Below are positions 15,049 through 23,158 of a stretch of 32,177 bases of DNA, piece after piece. The stretch's first letter is position 1. Every line of letters begins with the position of its first letter. The notes beneath the pieces were generated by a model that ran no database searches, was not told the origin of the DNA, and was given only the letters and a program-made list of their open reading frames with translations. The DNA is from Edaphobacter sp. GTDB taxonomy: Bacteria > Acidobacteriota > Terriglobia > Terriglobales > Acidobacteriaceae. The position numbers and the translations under genes are program-made. Where the stretch lies: NCBI GenBank assembly GCA_025462755.1, contig JAOAPF010000035.1, positions 1 through 32,177 of the forward strand, in the 5' to 3' direction.

Positions 15049-15693
15049 GTGAAGGCGGTTGATCATGTCAGACGCATCGTCAGACTTACGGGCGAGTTCT
15101 TCGAAGATCGGTGGTTCGACCTTACGCGCAACGTTCGCACATCCGGCGATACATCCTTGCTGGCCGCAGGCATCGCCGCTGAAGATTTCCATGACAGCGA
15201 GTATTACGTGCCGGCCAGACCCAGGCACATTCGCCAGGCTCTCCGCGAAATGCCGGTACAAGACGTAACGGGCTTCAGCTATGTCGATCTAGGCTCCGGC
15301 AAGGGCCGGACGTTGTTTGTAGCGGCCGAGCTTCCGTTCAAGCAGATCATCGGCGTAGAGCTCTCATGTCTTCTGCATCAGCAGGCGTGTGCGAACATCC
15401 ATAGCTTCCGGTCTTCGACTCAGGGCTGCAGGCACATCACATCTCTGCACCAAAACGCGAAGGACTTCACGTTTCCGGAGGGCCACATAGTTCTCTATTT
15501 ATTCAACCCATTTGGCTCCGCAACCATGCAATGCGTTCTTAACAACCTGAAGGCTTCGCTGCAACGACGTCCCTGTCACATCATCATTATTTTGCTATGG
15601 CCGCGCTGTGGCGATCAGGTTGCCGCCATTGAAGGCATGCATCTGCGGTGCGAGACCAGACAATATCAAATCTTCGAAGTGCACACTTCGTGA
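15049..15693 (+). CDS. Class I SAM-dependent methyltransferase
   Basis: The 214-residue product carries the SAM-binding motif YVDLGSGKGRTLFVAAE (about 78-94), the following acidic strand IIGVELS (about 100-106) and a motif-IV like strand IVLYLFNPFGSATM, which uses NPF as in the DOT1-like and small bacterial acceptor methyltransferases. The N-terminal ~70 residues are a helical substrate lid. Substrate unknown. The start is GTG 15049, supported by GAGGAGG at 15036-15042. It converges on the STAS gene with only six bases between stop codons, so the two messages overlap at their 3' ends. GC is a little lower than in the left part of the window. Confidence 0.8.
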   Translation: MKAVDHVRRIVRLTGEFFEDRWFDLTRNVRTSGDTSLLAAGIAAEDFHDSEYYVPARPRHIRQALREMPVQDVTGFSYVDLGSGKGRTLFVAAELPFKQIIGVELSCLLHQQACANIHSFRSSTQGCRHITSLHQNAKDFTFPEGHIVLYLFNPFGSATMQCVLNNLKASLQRRPCHIIIILLWPRCGDQVAAIEGMHLRCETRQYQIFEVHTS

Positions 15694-15699
15694 TGACAT

Positions 15700-16095
15700 C
15701 TAGTGGGCGTCCGCTTCCTCAACCGTAGCGACCATAGGAACGATCGTGTCCACTTTGGTCATCTTGAACAGCTCCAGGACGCGAGGGCTCATTCCAGCGG
15801 CGATGAACCGGATCCCTTTGCCCTGGCACCGGACGTACTGCGTGACGATCATGCCCAGGCCCATAGAATCCATGTACGGAACGTCGCTCAGGTCGAAGAT
15901 GTTTACGGCCGGCAACTCCTCGCTCGACATCGATTCGAAATTGAACATACTGCGGAGCGCATTGGGCGTTAGCGAGCCATACATGTCGCGCGCTGTGAAC
16001 GGTCCGGAGAGATGAAAGATCACCGTGCCCGGAGCCTTGCCCTCTTTGCGTTCGATAGTGAAAGCGGAACCCTTCCAGATCTGAGCCTGACTCAT
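15700..16095 (-). CDS. STAS-domain protein, anti-sigma factor antagonist-like
   Basis: The 131-residue protein is a single STAS domain of the SpoIIAA/RsbV type. The strand GTVIFHLSGPFTA (about 23-35), NIFDLSDVPYMDSMGLGMIV (about 65-84) with Ser 77 at the usual phosphorylation site, and the following GKGIRFIAAGMSPRV strand are as expected. Such proteins release a sigma factor from its anti-sigma kinase when dephosphorylated, or act in other partner-switch modules; no kinase or phosphatase partner is next to it. AAGGAG lies 12 bases before the ATG, slightly far. A gap of 492 bases without clear genes follows upstream. Confidence 0.88.
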   Translation of the reverse strand: MSQAQIWKGSAFTIERKEGKAPGTVIFHLSGPFTARDMYGSLTPNALRSMFNFESMSSEELPAVNIFDLSDVPYMDSMGLGMIVTQYVRCQGKGIRFIAAGMSPRVLELFKMTKVDTIVPMVATVEEADAH

Positions 16096-16587
16096 CGTGA
16101 TTTAGAATCTCCTTCCCCGGCGCTGAATGCATCGGATTATAAGGGAGACCTTCCTCGTCCCGCGTGGCCACGTCCATGTAATCGCCAATTGCAGGGGCAC
16201 CAGTGGTTCGGGTGGCGCCTTTGGCTTTTTTGACGGGCAGGAATGCCGGGACATGTAGGAACCTCGTCGAGCGGGCCGCACAGCAACCCTGGTCGAACGG
16301 CAATATGATCGGCATCAGCTATTTCGCCGGAACCGGTGCCGATTGGCGACAAGGTCAGCTATCGAATCCCGCTCCCTGCCTGCGAGCCTGTCTAGCTGAC
16401 GACACAATGACGACATCTCGTCATCGTCACGTCATCACCTACCCTCATGCGACATCCGCAAACCCTGCTTGTTCTTTAGCTAACTCTTTACCCTCCGCCA
16501 CTAACCGCTTCTCGCGTGGAAGCGCCGCGCCTTGGGCACGCAATTGCCTTACACATGGCTGGCAGCAATCAAGATCGGAGGCCCCCC
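16096..16587. other. Intergenic region between STAS and small membrane protein genes
   Basis: This 492-base divergent gap should carry both promoters. It includes a dense run of TGACGA/CGTCATC words at about 16398-16440. Longer frames crossing it are shadows with no recognisable domain. I cannot support a gene, RNA or terminator here. Confidence 0.4.
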
Positions 16588-16962
16588 GTGGCGATGTTCC
16601 GGTTGGACTATCTATCGTGTCTACTCACCGTCGTTGCGACGATCCTCCTCGGAAGAAAGATGTGGACCGGTCTTGTTGTTTCGGGCGTCAACAGTCTCAT
16701 CGTCTGTGTGATCGGGTTGCACACCTCGCAGTATGGCTTTATCCCTGCGAATGTGTTTTGCATTTGCATGAACGCATTCAGCCTTCGTGCATGGTTGAAG
16801 GTGCACAAAGATCCATCCGAATCGACTGACACAAGCAGCGAAATGGTCGCTCGCTGCAAAAGAATGAGCACCTCCAAAAAGGCAGTCACGCGACGTTTAA
16901 TCAATTCTTTCAGAAGCGCAGCGACGGAAGGCTCGGAAATTCGCTCTCATCTCTCGCTGTAG
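16588..16962 (+). CDS. Small membrane protein, unknown
   Basis: The 124-residue product has three hydrophobic segments in its first ~75 residues (YLSCLLTVVATILLG, GLVVSGVNSLIVCVIG, FIPANVFCICMNAFSL) and a basic, serine-rich cytoplasmic-looking tail. I start it at GTG 16588, because GGAGG (16577-16581) stands six bases before it; an ATG two codons on (16594) is the alternative, and the frame is open further upstream without support. The pattern short helix - loop GRKMWTG - helix - HTSQYGFIPAN - helix faintly recalls one half of a PnuC-like or SWEET-like transporter, but this is not strong enough for a name. It converges on the GH105 gene. Confidence 0.6.
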   Translation: MAMFRLDYLSCLLTVVATILLGRKMWTGLVVSGVNSLIVCVIGLHTSQYGFIPANVFCICMNAFSLRAWLKVHKDPSESTDTSSEMVARCKRMSTSKKAVTRRLINSFRSAATEGSEIRSHLSL

Positions 16963-17000
16963 ACGTGTGTCGCTTCGCCAACGCTTGAAACGCAAACACA

Positions 17001-17050
17001 AAAGCTGGGTGCCCCATCTTCGCCGCGGCCTTTGGCGCCTAAGGTGGACA
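17001..17050. repeat. Candidate dispersed repeat with GGGTGCCCCAT core
   Basis: AAGCTGGGTGCCCCATCTTC followed by a GC-rich partly self-complementary stretch and AAGGTGGACA lies in the gap between two convergent genes. I recall GGGTGCCCCATCTTCGC...AAGGTGGG elements as frequent in acidobacterial intergenic regions; only one copy is in this window, so the repeat call is from memory. Confidence 0.4.
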
Positions 17051-17073
17051 TTCGCGCTACGCGCCAATCGTAC

Positions 17074-18159
17074 CTACTTCTCATCCCGCAACAACGCACT
17101 AGCCGCCCACATCACCGGAGCCTGCCCATGAAAATCCCCGGTCCTCCGCTTCCGCTGATAGTAGTAAGCCAGATCGTCCTTCTTCCCCGTCCCCTCGCAA
17201 ACCTGCGTCACATCGTAGTTCTGGTCCACATACCCCACCACCGCGATCCAGCCCTTCCGAGCCGCCGGCCCATACATCTTCGCATCCAGCCATCCATGCT
17301 TCACGCCCGTAATCATCGCAAAGCTGAACATCGCCGAGCTTGAGCTCTCCGGCCACGCATCATCCTTGTCGATCAGCTCCCGCCACATCCCATCCTTGCC
17401 CTGGTACTTCAGCAAAGCGCTCATCATCAGCCGGTACCCCTTCAAAATCCGCGCCCGATCCGGATGGTTCTCCGGCAACGACCGCAGCATCTCCGCCATC
17501 CCCGCCGCCACCCATCCATCCCCGCGCCCCCAGAAGTACTTCACATCCGGAGCGTGATAGAACAGTCCATTCGGCTGCTGCAGCTTATCCAGATACGCCA
17601 CCATCTCCTTCGCATCCCGGTCCAGATACTTCCTGTCCCCCGTCGCGCGATAAGCCTCGAGCTGCAGCATCGTCAACATATACATATCGTCGATCCAGTA
17701 CCGCGTCTCCCCCGACAACCCATCCGGCTGCGCATTCTCCCACTGCCGGTCCGCCCACTTCTGCCCCTCGGCCAGGTACTTTGGATCCTTCGTCTGAATC
17801 GCAATCTCCAGAGGAACCACCCCAAAGATCGAATCATCCACATGCCGCCGCAACGGAGTACGGTCGGCCTCCGCCCCACCCGGCATCAACGGCTCAAACT
17901 TCTTGATCAACGCATCACGCAACCCATCATCATGCGTCAGCTGCGCAAACGTCAGCGCCCCATACCACGCACAAACCTCCGAGTAGTGAATCGTCTTCGT
18001 ATACTGGTGCGGACTCGTAACAAAGTGCTCAGCCAAATGTTTGCCCACTTCCTGCGGCGCCACCCCCGCAGGCCAGTTATCAAAGTAGTTCTCCTGCGCC
18101 GAAGCCACACCCATGCAGCCAAGCAACAAACATCCAGACAGCGCCAATCTCCAGTTCAT
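17074..18159 (-). CDS. Exported GH105/GH88-type unsaturated glucuronyl/galacturonyl hydrolase
   Basis: The 361-residue product is an (alpha/alpha)6-barrel hydrolase of the GH105 family (YteR/RhiN group), which removes the unsaturated uronic acid that polysaccharide lyases leave on pectin-type oligosaccharides. Seen are VCAWYGALTFA, RHVDDSIFGVVPLEIA, RYWIDDMYMLTMLQ, YFWGRGDGWVAAGMAEML with the catalytic-region Asp, PESSSSAMFSFAMITG and the terminal DFHGQAPVMWAASALL. A signal peptide (MNWRLALSGCLLLGCMGVASAQ, shown here in part by residues 1-20) indicates export. I use ATG 18159, with GAGG five bases before; the GTG at 18165 lacks a site. No lyase or transporter is adjacent. Confidence 0.9.
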   Translation of the reverse strand: MNWRLALSGCLLLGCMGVASAQENYFDNWPAGVAPQEVGKHLAEHFVTSPHQYTKTIHYSEVCAWYGALTFAQLTHDDGLRDALIKKFEPLMPGGAEADRTPLRRHVDDSIFGVVPLEIAIQTKDPKYLAEGQKWADRQWENAQPDGLSGETRYWIDDMYMLTMLQLEAYRATGDRKYLDRDAKEMVAYLDKLQQPNGLFYHAPDVKYFWGRGDGWVAAGMAEMLRSLPENHPDRARILKGYRLMMSALLKYQGKDGMWRELIDKDDAWPESSSSAMFSFAMITGVKHGWLDAKMYGPAARKGWIAVVGYVDQNYDVTQVCEGTGKKDDLAYYYQRKRRTGDFHGQAPVMWAASALLRDEK

Positions 18160-18263
18160 CTTCACCTCGTCAAATTGACATCTTCTTCGACGCCCAACAT
18201 TCTATCTGGTCTCTGTATTTGAACCGTTACTGCATCACTGCGACTATTAGCTCCAAACAACAA

Positions 18264-18302
18264 GAGAGATGCAAAGCCTCAATCCAGCGCTCTGCATCTC
18301 TC
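18264..18302 (-). terminator. Hairpin downstream of the PEP-CTERM gene
   Basis: GAGAGATGCA (18264-18273) and TGCATCTCTC (18293-18302) are perfect 10-bp inverted repeats around a 19-base loop, 38 bases after the PEP-CTERM stop on the minus strand. On that strand the stem is followed by TTGTTGTTTG, a broken U-tract, so intrinsic termination is plausible. Confidence 0.5.
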
Positions 18303-18339
18303 GAAGGTTCTATCTATTTTGCGTCCCGTCCCAACTCTC

Positions 18340-18963
18340 TTACTTCACCAGGCGACGGCGGACGCTCGCGGCCAGCCCGAGAACGCCCGTTCCCAAAAGG
18401 ATCAGGCTGCTCGGTTCTGGTACCGTAGGAGTGATGACCGCTCCGCTGGTGATCTGAAGTTCATCACTGCTGTCAGCGTTCAAGCCAAACGGGTCGAAGA
18501 CATTCTCGCCATCGCTGGCTGCAGTCAGCGTGATGACCGTTCCATCGCTAGCCGTTATGGTGAATGCCTGTACGCATCCATTAACACCCTCGGTGCAAAG
18601 TGTCGTGCCGCCCGGGAGCGTACCCACATTGGGATCGCTTGAAAAAGTGACCTCACCGTGTCCGCCAACGTTGAAAAAGTGAATCTGATCGCCTATCCCT
18701 CCTTCTGCATCCAGCATGTTCAACACACCCGTGCTATTGAACAAAACGTTGAAGTCGAAGACTCCGACTGGTTCGCAGGAGGTTTCATTTTCTGAGCCGC
18801 AGCCGATACCGATCAGGTTGGCTGGAAGCCCAAAGGTAGTTGAGCTGCCGATTTGTACCCAACCGGCACTGCTGTTGTTAGTCACGAGAATTGGTGCGGC
18901 GAACGCGGCGGCTGGAATGAGACTTCCAACCGCAAGAACTGCTGCAAGCTTCAAAGTATTCAC
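18340..18963 (-). CDS. PEP-CTERM sorting domain protein (exosortase substrate)
   Basis: The 207-residue product starts with a signal peptide (NTLKLAAVLAVGSLIPAAAF) and ends with VPEPSSLILLGTGVLGLAAS plus a basic tail, the PEP-CTERM signature recognised by exosortases, which anchor or release proteins at the cell surface of exopolysaccharide producers. Between them is a glycine-, asparagine- and threonine-rich beta domain with few charged residues and a pair of cysteines in GIGCGSENETSC. The frame is open far upstream, but GTG 18963 has CAGGAG seven bases before it and gives the signal peptide at once. No exosortase gene is in the window. GC is lower than in the neighbouring GH105 gene. Confidence 0.85.
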   Translation of the reverse strand: MNTLKLAAVLAVGSLIPAAAFAAPILVTNNSSAGWVQIGSSTTFGLPANLIGIGCGSENETSCEPVGVFDFNVLFNSTGVLNMLDAEGGIGDQIHFFNVGGHGEVTFSSDPNVGTLPGGTTLCTEGVNGCVQAFTITASDGTVITLTAASDGENVFDPFGLNADSSDELQITSGAVITPTVPEPSSLILLGTGVLGLAASVRRRLVK

Positions 18964-19445
18964 TTGCGTGCTCCTGGAGGTAAATTTTTGGAGATGACTC
19001 CGAGAGAAGCTAGTGCACTTTGATAACCACAGAGAATGCCAATGCCTCCAGTAAGATAACGAAGTTCTCGTTAGGATTTGTGCATAATGTTGCGCAGAGA
19101 GAGGTAATCCTATCGTCATTGACCATGCCCAACCTCTTTCAAAAAGGGCGGCTCCGGATACAGCCATCCAGCACCCGTCGTTATCGCTCATTACTCCTAG
19201 CCAGAATCTCTTCGCGAAATCTCCAAACCTCCGACATTAGATTTTCCAAGAAATAAATCCTAAAAAAGTGGCATATTTTTAGCTGTCAAAAAAGGTACGT
19301 TTTCTCACCACGTTTCACCACCAATCCACCACGTTCTCACCATCAAAAAACCACGTTCTGCACACCACTTTCTGCGAAAAACCCTGCAAAAACACCCTTT
19401 CACCACGCCAACATTTTTTTCTCCCGTTACCATAGGAAAACCCAG
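18964..19445. other. Intergenic region between PEP-CTERM gene and mnmE
   Basis: This 482-base divergent gap is AT-rich in its first two thirds and contains the CACCACG-motif cluster in its last third. I see no gene; the reading frames in it lack any start with a binding site. Confidence 0.5.
19306..19407 (+). repeat. Cluster of CACCACG-type motifs upstream of mnmE
   Basis: CACCACG or close variants occur at 19306, 19316, 19327, 19350, 19364 and 19401, several followed by TTCT or TTT. CCACGTTCT appears twice (19329 and 19351). The stretch is almost free of G on the plus strand and is A/C/T-rich, unlike the rest of the window. It ends about 40 bases before the mnmE start. Confidence 0.6.
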
Positions 19446-20813
19446 GTGACCCGCTTTCCCTTGAGTGAATTCGAAGACACCATCGTCGCCATCTCCACCC
19501 CCCCGGGCCGCGGCGGCATCGGCATCGTGCGCCTCTCCGGCCCTGCCGCCCGAACCATTGCCGAGCCCGTTTTAAAGCTCCGTCACCCCCTGGCGCCCGC
19601 TCGAGCCCGCTTCGCCGAAATCCTTGATAGCACAGGCGAAACACTAGACGAAGCCGTGGTCACCTGGTTCCAAAGCCCCCACTCCTACACCTCCGAAGAC
19701 ATCGTAGAAATCGCCGCCCACGGCTCCCCCGTTCTCCTCGACCACCTCTTACGCCAATGCCTCGCCGCCGGAGCCCGCCTCGCCGAACCCGGCGAATTCA
19801 CCCAGCGAGCCTTCCTCTCCGGCCGCCTCGATCTCACTCAAGCTGAAGCAGTTAATGACCTCATCGAAGCCACCACCCTCCATCAGGCCCGCATCGCCGC
19901 CCAGCAGCTAGGCGGCTCGCTATCCCGCCATATCACGCCGATAAAACAACAACTTATAGCCCTGATCGCCGCCCTTGAAGCCGGCATTGACTTCGCCGAA
20001 GACGACATCGATCTCCTCCCCGCCAACGAAATCACCGCACAAATACAGGCAATTCAAGCCCCCCTGGCGGCCCTCGAACGAACCTTCACTTACGGCCGCA
20101 TTATCCGCGAGGGCTTCACCCTCGCCATCATAGGCCGCCCGAATGTGGGTAAGTCCTCCCTTTTCAATCGCCTCATCGAGCGCGATCGAGCAATCGTCAC
20201 CGCGACCCCAGGCACCACCCGCGACCTGGTCACCGAACGCGTCTCTTTGGAGGGCATACCTGTAGAACTCGTCGATACTGCAGGTCTCCGCGAGTCTACC
20301 GACGAAGCCGAATCAATAGGCATTGCAAAATCCCGGGAAGCCATGGCCGAAGCCGACGTAGTTCTGCTGGTCCTCGATGCCACCACAACGGTTCACCAGG
20401 AGGACGAGGCAGCCATAGCCGCCTTAGCAAGCCGTCCCTTCCTCATCGTCCTCAACAAACAAGATCTCTCACCGGCTGCAAACCTATTAGAACTTGTCAC
20501 TTACCCGGCCGTTAGAACCTCCGCTCTGACCGGAGCTGGTATCTCTGAATTACGCGGCGCCATCCTTTCTCTCCTTACTAGAGAAGCTCCAACCATAGAA
20601 ACTGCCCTACTCACAAATCTGCGCCAGCAGCGGTCGGTCTCGGCGGCACTGGCGGCCCTCGGCCGAATACAACAAGCAGCAGCGACCATCCCCCACGAGA
20701 TCATTCTCCTCGACCTCTACGAAGCCCTCAATGCACTCGACGCCTTCACCGGCACCACAACGAGCGATGACATCCTTAACCTGATCTTCAGCAAGTTCTG
20801 CATCGGCAAGTAG
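19446..20813 (+). CDS. mnmE: tRNA modification GTPase MnmE (TrmE)
   Basis: MnmE works with MnmG to place a carboxymethylaminomethyl (or related) group on U34 of certain tRNAs. The 455-residue product has the folate-binding N-terminal domain (DTIVAISTPPGRGGIGIVRL, about 11-30), the helical middle, the inserted G domain with P-loop GRPNVGKSS (about 230-238), the DTAG switch (277-280) and NKQD (337-340), and the invariant C-terminal FCIGK with the cysteine needed for activity. Start is GTG 19446, with AGGA about ten bases before. In many bacteria mnmE neighbours mnmG, rsmG and the par genes; here it is about 16 kb from them and mnmG is not seen. Confidence 0.97.
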   Translation: MTRFPLSEFEDTIVAISTPPGRGGIGIVRLSGPAARTIAEPVLKLRHPLAPARARFAEILDSTGETLDEAVVTWFQSPHSYTSEDIVEIAAHGSPVLLDHLLRQCLAAGARLAEPGEFTQRAFLSGRLDLTQAEAVNDLIEATTLHQARIAAQQLGGSLSRHITPIKQQLIALIAALEAGIDFAEDDIDLLPANEITAQIQAIQAPLAALERTFTYGRIIREGFTLAIIGRPNVGKSSLFNRLIERDRAIVTATPGTTRDLVTERVSLEGIPVELVDTAGLRESTDEAESIGIAKSREAMAEADVVLLVLDATTTVHQEDEAAIAALASRPFLIVLNKQDLSPAANLLELVTYPAVRTSALTGAGISELRGAILSLLTREAPTIETALLTNLRQQRSVSAALAALGRIQQAAATIPHEIILLDLYEALNALDAFTGTTTSDDILNLIFSKFCIGK

Positions 20814-20905
20814 ATCCACGTTGATGTTGCAGACATGTAGGGATACTGTTGAGGATGCTGATTCAGCTGGTGTTGCGATTGTCTGAGCATTGGATATCAC
20901 AAAAC

Positions 20906-23092
20906 ATGCGAAATGAACTTATTGGGGCAGTTCGTGCTTGCGCGATCGTGGCAGTCTCCGCTATCGCAGCAACCGCGCTGTGGCTTGGTGCGTGGCATTC
21001 TCCGAGCTACGCCGCCCAGGTTGCCGCTAAGGGTAAACGAGGAAATCCGGAGTTGCAAGCAGATTGGGCCACGTATAACGGCGGCGTCACAGGTGACCAC
21101 TACTCCCCGCTAAATCAGATCACGACTGAAAACGTGCAGCGCCTGGAGCAAGCGTGGCAATTCGATGCTGGCATTGAGGGCGGAGTGCAAACCAACCCTT
21201 TGATGATTGGACGTGCTCTCTACGGTTACGGTCCCACGCTGCAGGTCTTCGCGCTTGACGGAGCGACCGGCAAAGAACTTTGGCAGTTCAACTCCGGAAT
21301 CATCGGACGCCAGCCGAGTCGTGGGTTCACCTACTGGAGCGATGGCAAACAATCCAGGCTATTCGCCTACATCATGAACTTTCTCTATGCACTCGATCCG
21401 GCTACGGGCAAGCCGATCAGAGACTTTGGTGAGAATGGCCGGCTCGACATGCGCAAACATTTGGGCTCGGATTACAAGCAAAACACAGTCGCGCTGACCA
21501 CCCCTGGCGTGCTTTACCACGACCTGCTGATCCTCGGCTTTCGCGCCCCTGAGACCAATCCAGCCCCGCACGGGGGAATTCGCGCCTATAACGTCCGCAC
21601 CGGTAAGCTCGCCTGGAGCTTTCACACGATTCCTCATCCCGGTGAAAAGGGTTATGAAACATGGCCTGAAGGTGCCTGGAAGACTGCTGGTGCGGCCAAT
21701 AATTGGACGGGCATGTCGGTCGACGAGGCGCGTGGCATTGTGTATGTGCCGACTGGTTCTGCGGTGTCGGACTTCTATGGCGCCGATAGAGTCGGTGACA
21801 ATCTTTTCGCTGACACTTTGCTCGCACTCGACGCCAAAACGGGCAAAATGCTTTGGCACTTCCAAGGTGTGCATCACGACATCTGGGATAGGGATTTTCC
21901 ATCTCCGCCCGCGCTGATAACTGTCAGACACGAAGGCAAAATGGTGGACGGAGTTGCCCAAACGACTAAGCAGGGGTTCGTCTTCGTCTTTGACCGCGTT
22001 ACTGGTAAGTCGCTCTTTCCTATCGAGGAGCGATCATTCCCTGCCTCAGACGTTCCTGGCGAGGTGTCAGCCCGCACCCAGCCGATCCCGCTTGTACCGT
22101 TGCCCTTCGCTCGCCAACGTTTGACAGCGGACATGCTCAGCACTCGAACTCCTGAAGCTCACACATGGGCCTTGGAACAGTTCAAGGTCTTTCAGAGCGA
22201 TGGTCTTTTCGTCCCCTTATCACTCGACAAGCAGACTGTGGTTTTTCCGGGGTTCGATGGTGGCGGCGAATGGGGAGGTCCGGCAGTCAATCCTCACTCG
22301 GGTGTGATCTATATCAATGCTAACGATTTGCCCTGGACCGGCGCCCTGACAGCAAACAAAGAGGCCAGCGCCGGAGAACTCACGTATCAAACTCAATGCG
22401 CTCTCTGTCATGCTGGCGACCGTCGGGGAAATCCGCCGGCTTTTCCCTCTCTAATGCATATTCAAACAAGGCTCTCGCGGCCCCAGATCAGTGAGATCAT
22501 CCACAACGGCAAGGGGCGAATGGTTGGTTTCCCGAACCTGAGGGATGCGCAGCTTGCGCATCTGCTTGATTTTCTGGAGGATTCGACTAGCGCGCCATCC
22601 AACCCAGCTTCGGCGGGCGGCAGTCGTCGGGAACTCGCCGGCCAGACCTCCGCAGCCGCACTCAAATATCACTTCACCGGATATCGAAAGTTCCTCGATC
22701 CCGATGGCTACCCGGCTGTCGTTCCTCCGTGGGGAACCCTGAATGCAATTGACCTAAATACGGGTAACTACCTTTGGAGAGTTCCGCTGGGCCAGTACCC
22801 TGAGCTTGCAGCAAAGGGAATGACGAACACGGGGTCTGAGAACTACGGTGGCCCCATTCTGACGGCTGGTGGGGTGTTGTTTATCGGAGCGACGATCTAT
22901 GACCGCAAGCTACGCGCTTTCGACGCGAAGACGGGCCGGCTTTTGTGGGAAGGTAAACTCCCCTATGCTGGGATGGCTACTCCATCTACTTACATGATCG
23001 ACGGCAAACAATATGTTGTTATTGCCACCAGCGGGTCAAGAAATCCGAAAGGACCACAAGGCGTTGCATATATTGCCTTCGCTCTCCCCTAG
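20906..23092 (+). CDS. PQQ-dependent dehydrogenase with inserted cytochrome c domain
   Basis: The 728-residue exported protein is an eight-bladed quinoprotein of the PQQ alcohol/sugar dehydrogenase superfamily. Blade repeats of the type ALDGATGKELWQF, ALDPATGKPIR, ALDAKTGKMLWHF, AIDLNTGNYLWRV and AFDAKTGRLLWEG are spread along the chain, and HHDIWDRDFPSPP is a family hallmark. A haem-c site CALCH (about 498-502) with a distal methionine-bearing helix is inserted between late blades, so electrons can pass internally from PQQ to haem. The N-terminus has a membrane anchor or signal (AVRACAIVAVSAIAATALWL). I use ATG 20906; the frame also allows starts at 20849 and 20855, and no site is strong. 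Composition is AT-richer than mnmE, which may mean transfer. Substrate unknown. Confidence 0.9.
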   Translation: MRNELIGAVRACAIVAVSAIAATALWLGAWHSPSYAAQVAAKGKRGNPELQADWATYNGGVTGDHYSPLNQITTENVQRLEQAWQFDAGIEGGVQTNPLMIGRALYGYGPTLQVFALDGATGKELWQFNSGIIGRQPSRGFTYWSDGKQSRLFAYIMNFLYALDPATGKPIRDFGENGRLDMRKHLGSDYKQNTVALTTPGVLYHDLLILGFRAPETNPAPHGGIRAYNVRTGKLAWSFHTIPHPGEKGYETWPEGAWKTAGAANNWTGMSVDEARGIVYVPTGSAVSDFYGADRVGDNLFADTLLALDAKTGKMLWHFQGVHHDIWDRDFPSPPALITVRHEGKMVDGVAQTTKQGFVFVFDRVTGKSLFPIEERSFPASDVPGEVSARTQPIPLVPLPFARQRLTADMLSTRTPEAHTWALEQFKVFQSDGLFVPLSLDKQTVVFPGFDGGGEWGGPAVNPHSGVIYINANDLPWTGALTANKEASAGELTYQTQCALCHAGDRRGNPPAFPSLMHIQTRLSRPQISEIIHNGKGRMVGFPNLRDAQLAHLLDFLEDSTSAPSNPASAGGSRRELAGQTSAAALKYHFTGYRKFLDPDGYPAVVPPWGTLNAIDLNTGNYLWRVPLGQYPELAAKGMTNTGSENYGGPILTAGGVLFIGATIYDRKLRAFDAKTGRLLWEGKLPYAGMATPSTYMIDGKQYVVIATSGSRNPKGPQGVAYIAFALP

Positions 23093-23158
23093 ACATGGAG
23101 GGCGGGACGGTTGGAGGTTCCGCGGCCTCCCGGCAGGTGCAAAGAAACCACACGTTAT

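Noticed and set aside
15719..16315. 198-codon frame overlapping the STAS gene
   Set aside because: Overlaps a clear STAS domain in another frame and has no recognisable sequence.
19020..19080. Sigma-54 type promoter for the PEP-CTERM gene (TTGGCA on the minus strand)
   Set aside because: The -12 element should read TTGC at the fixed spacing, but the sequence there is TGTG.
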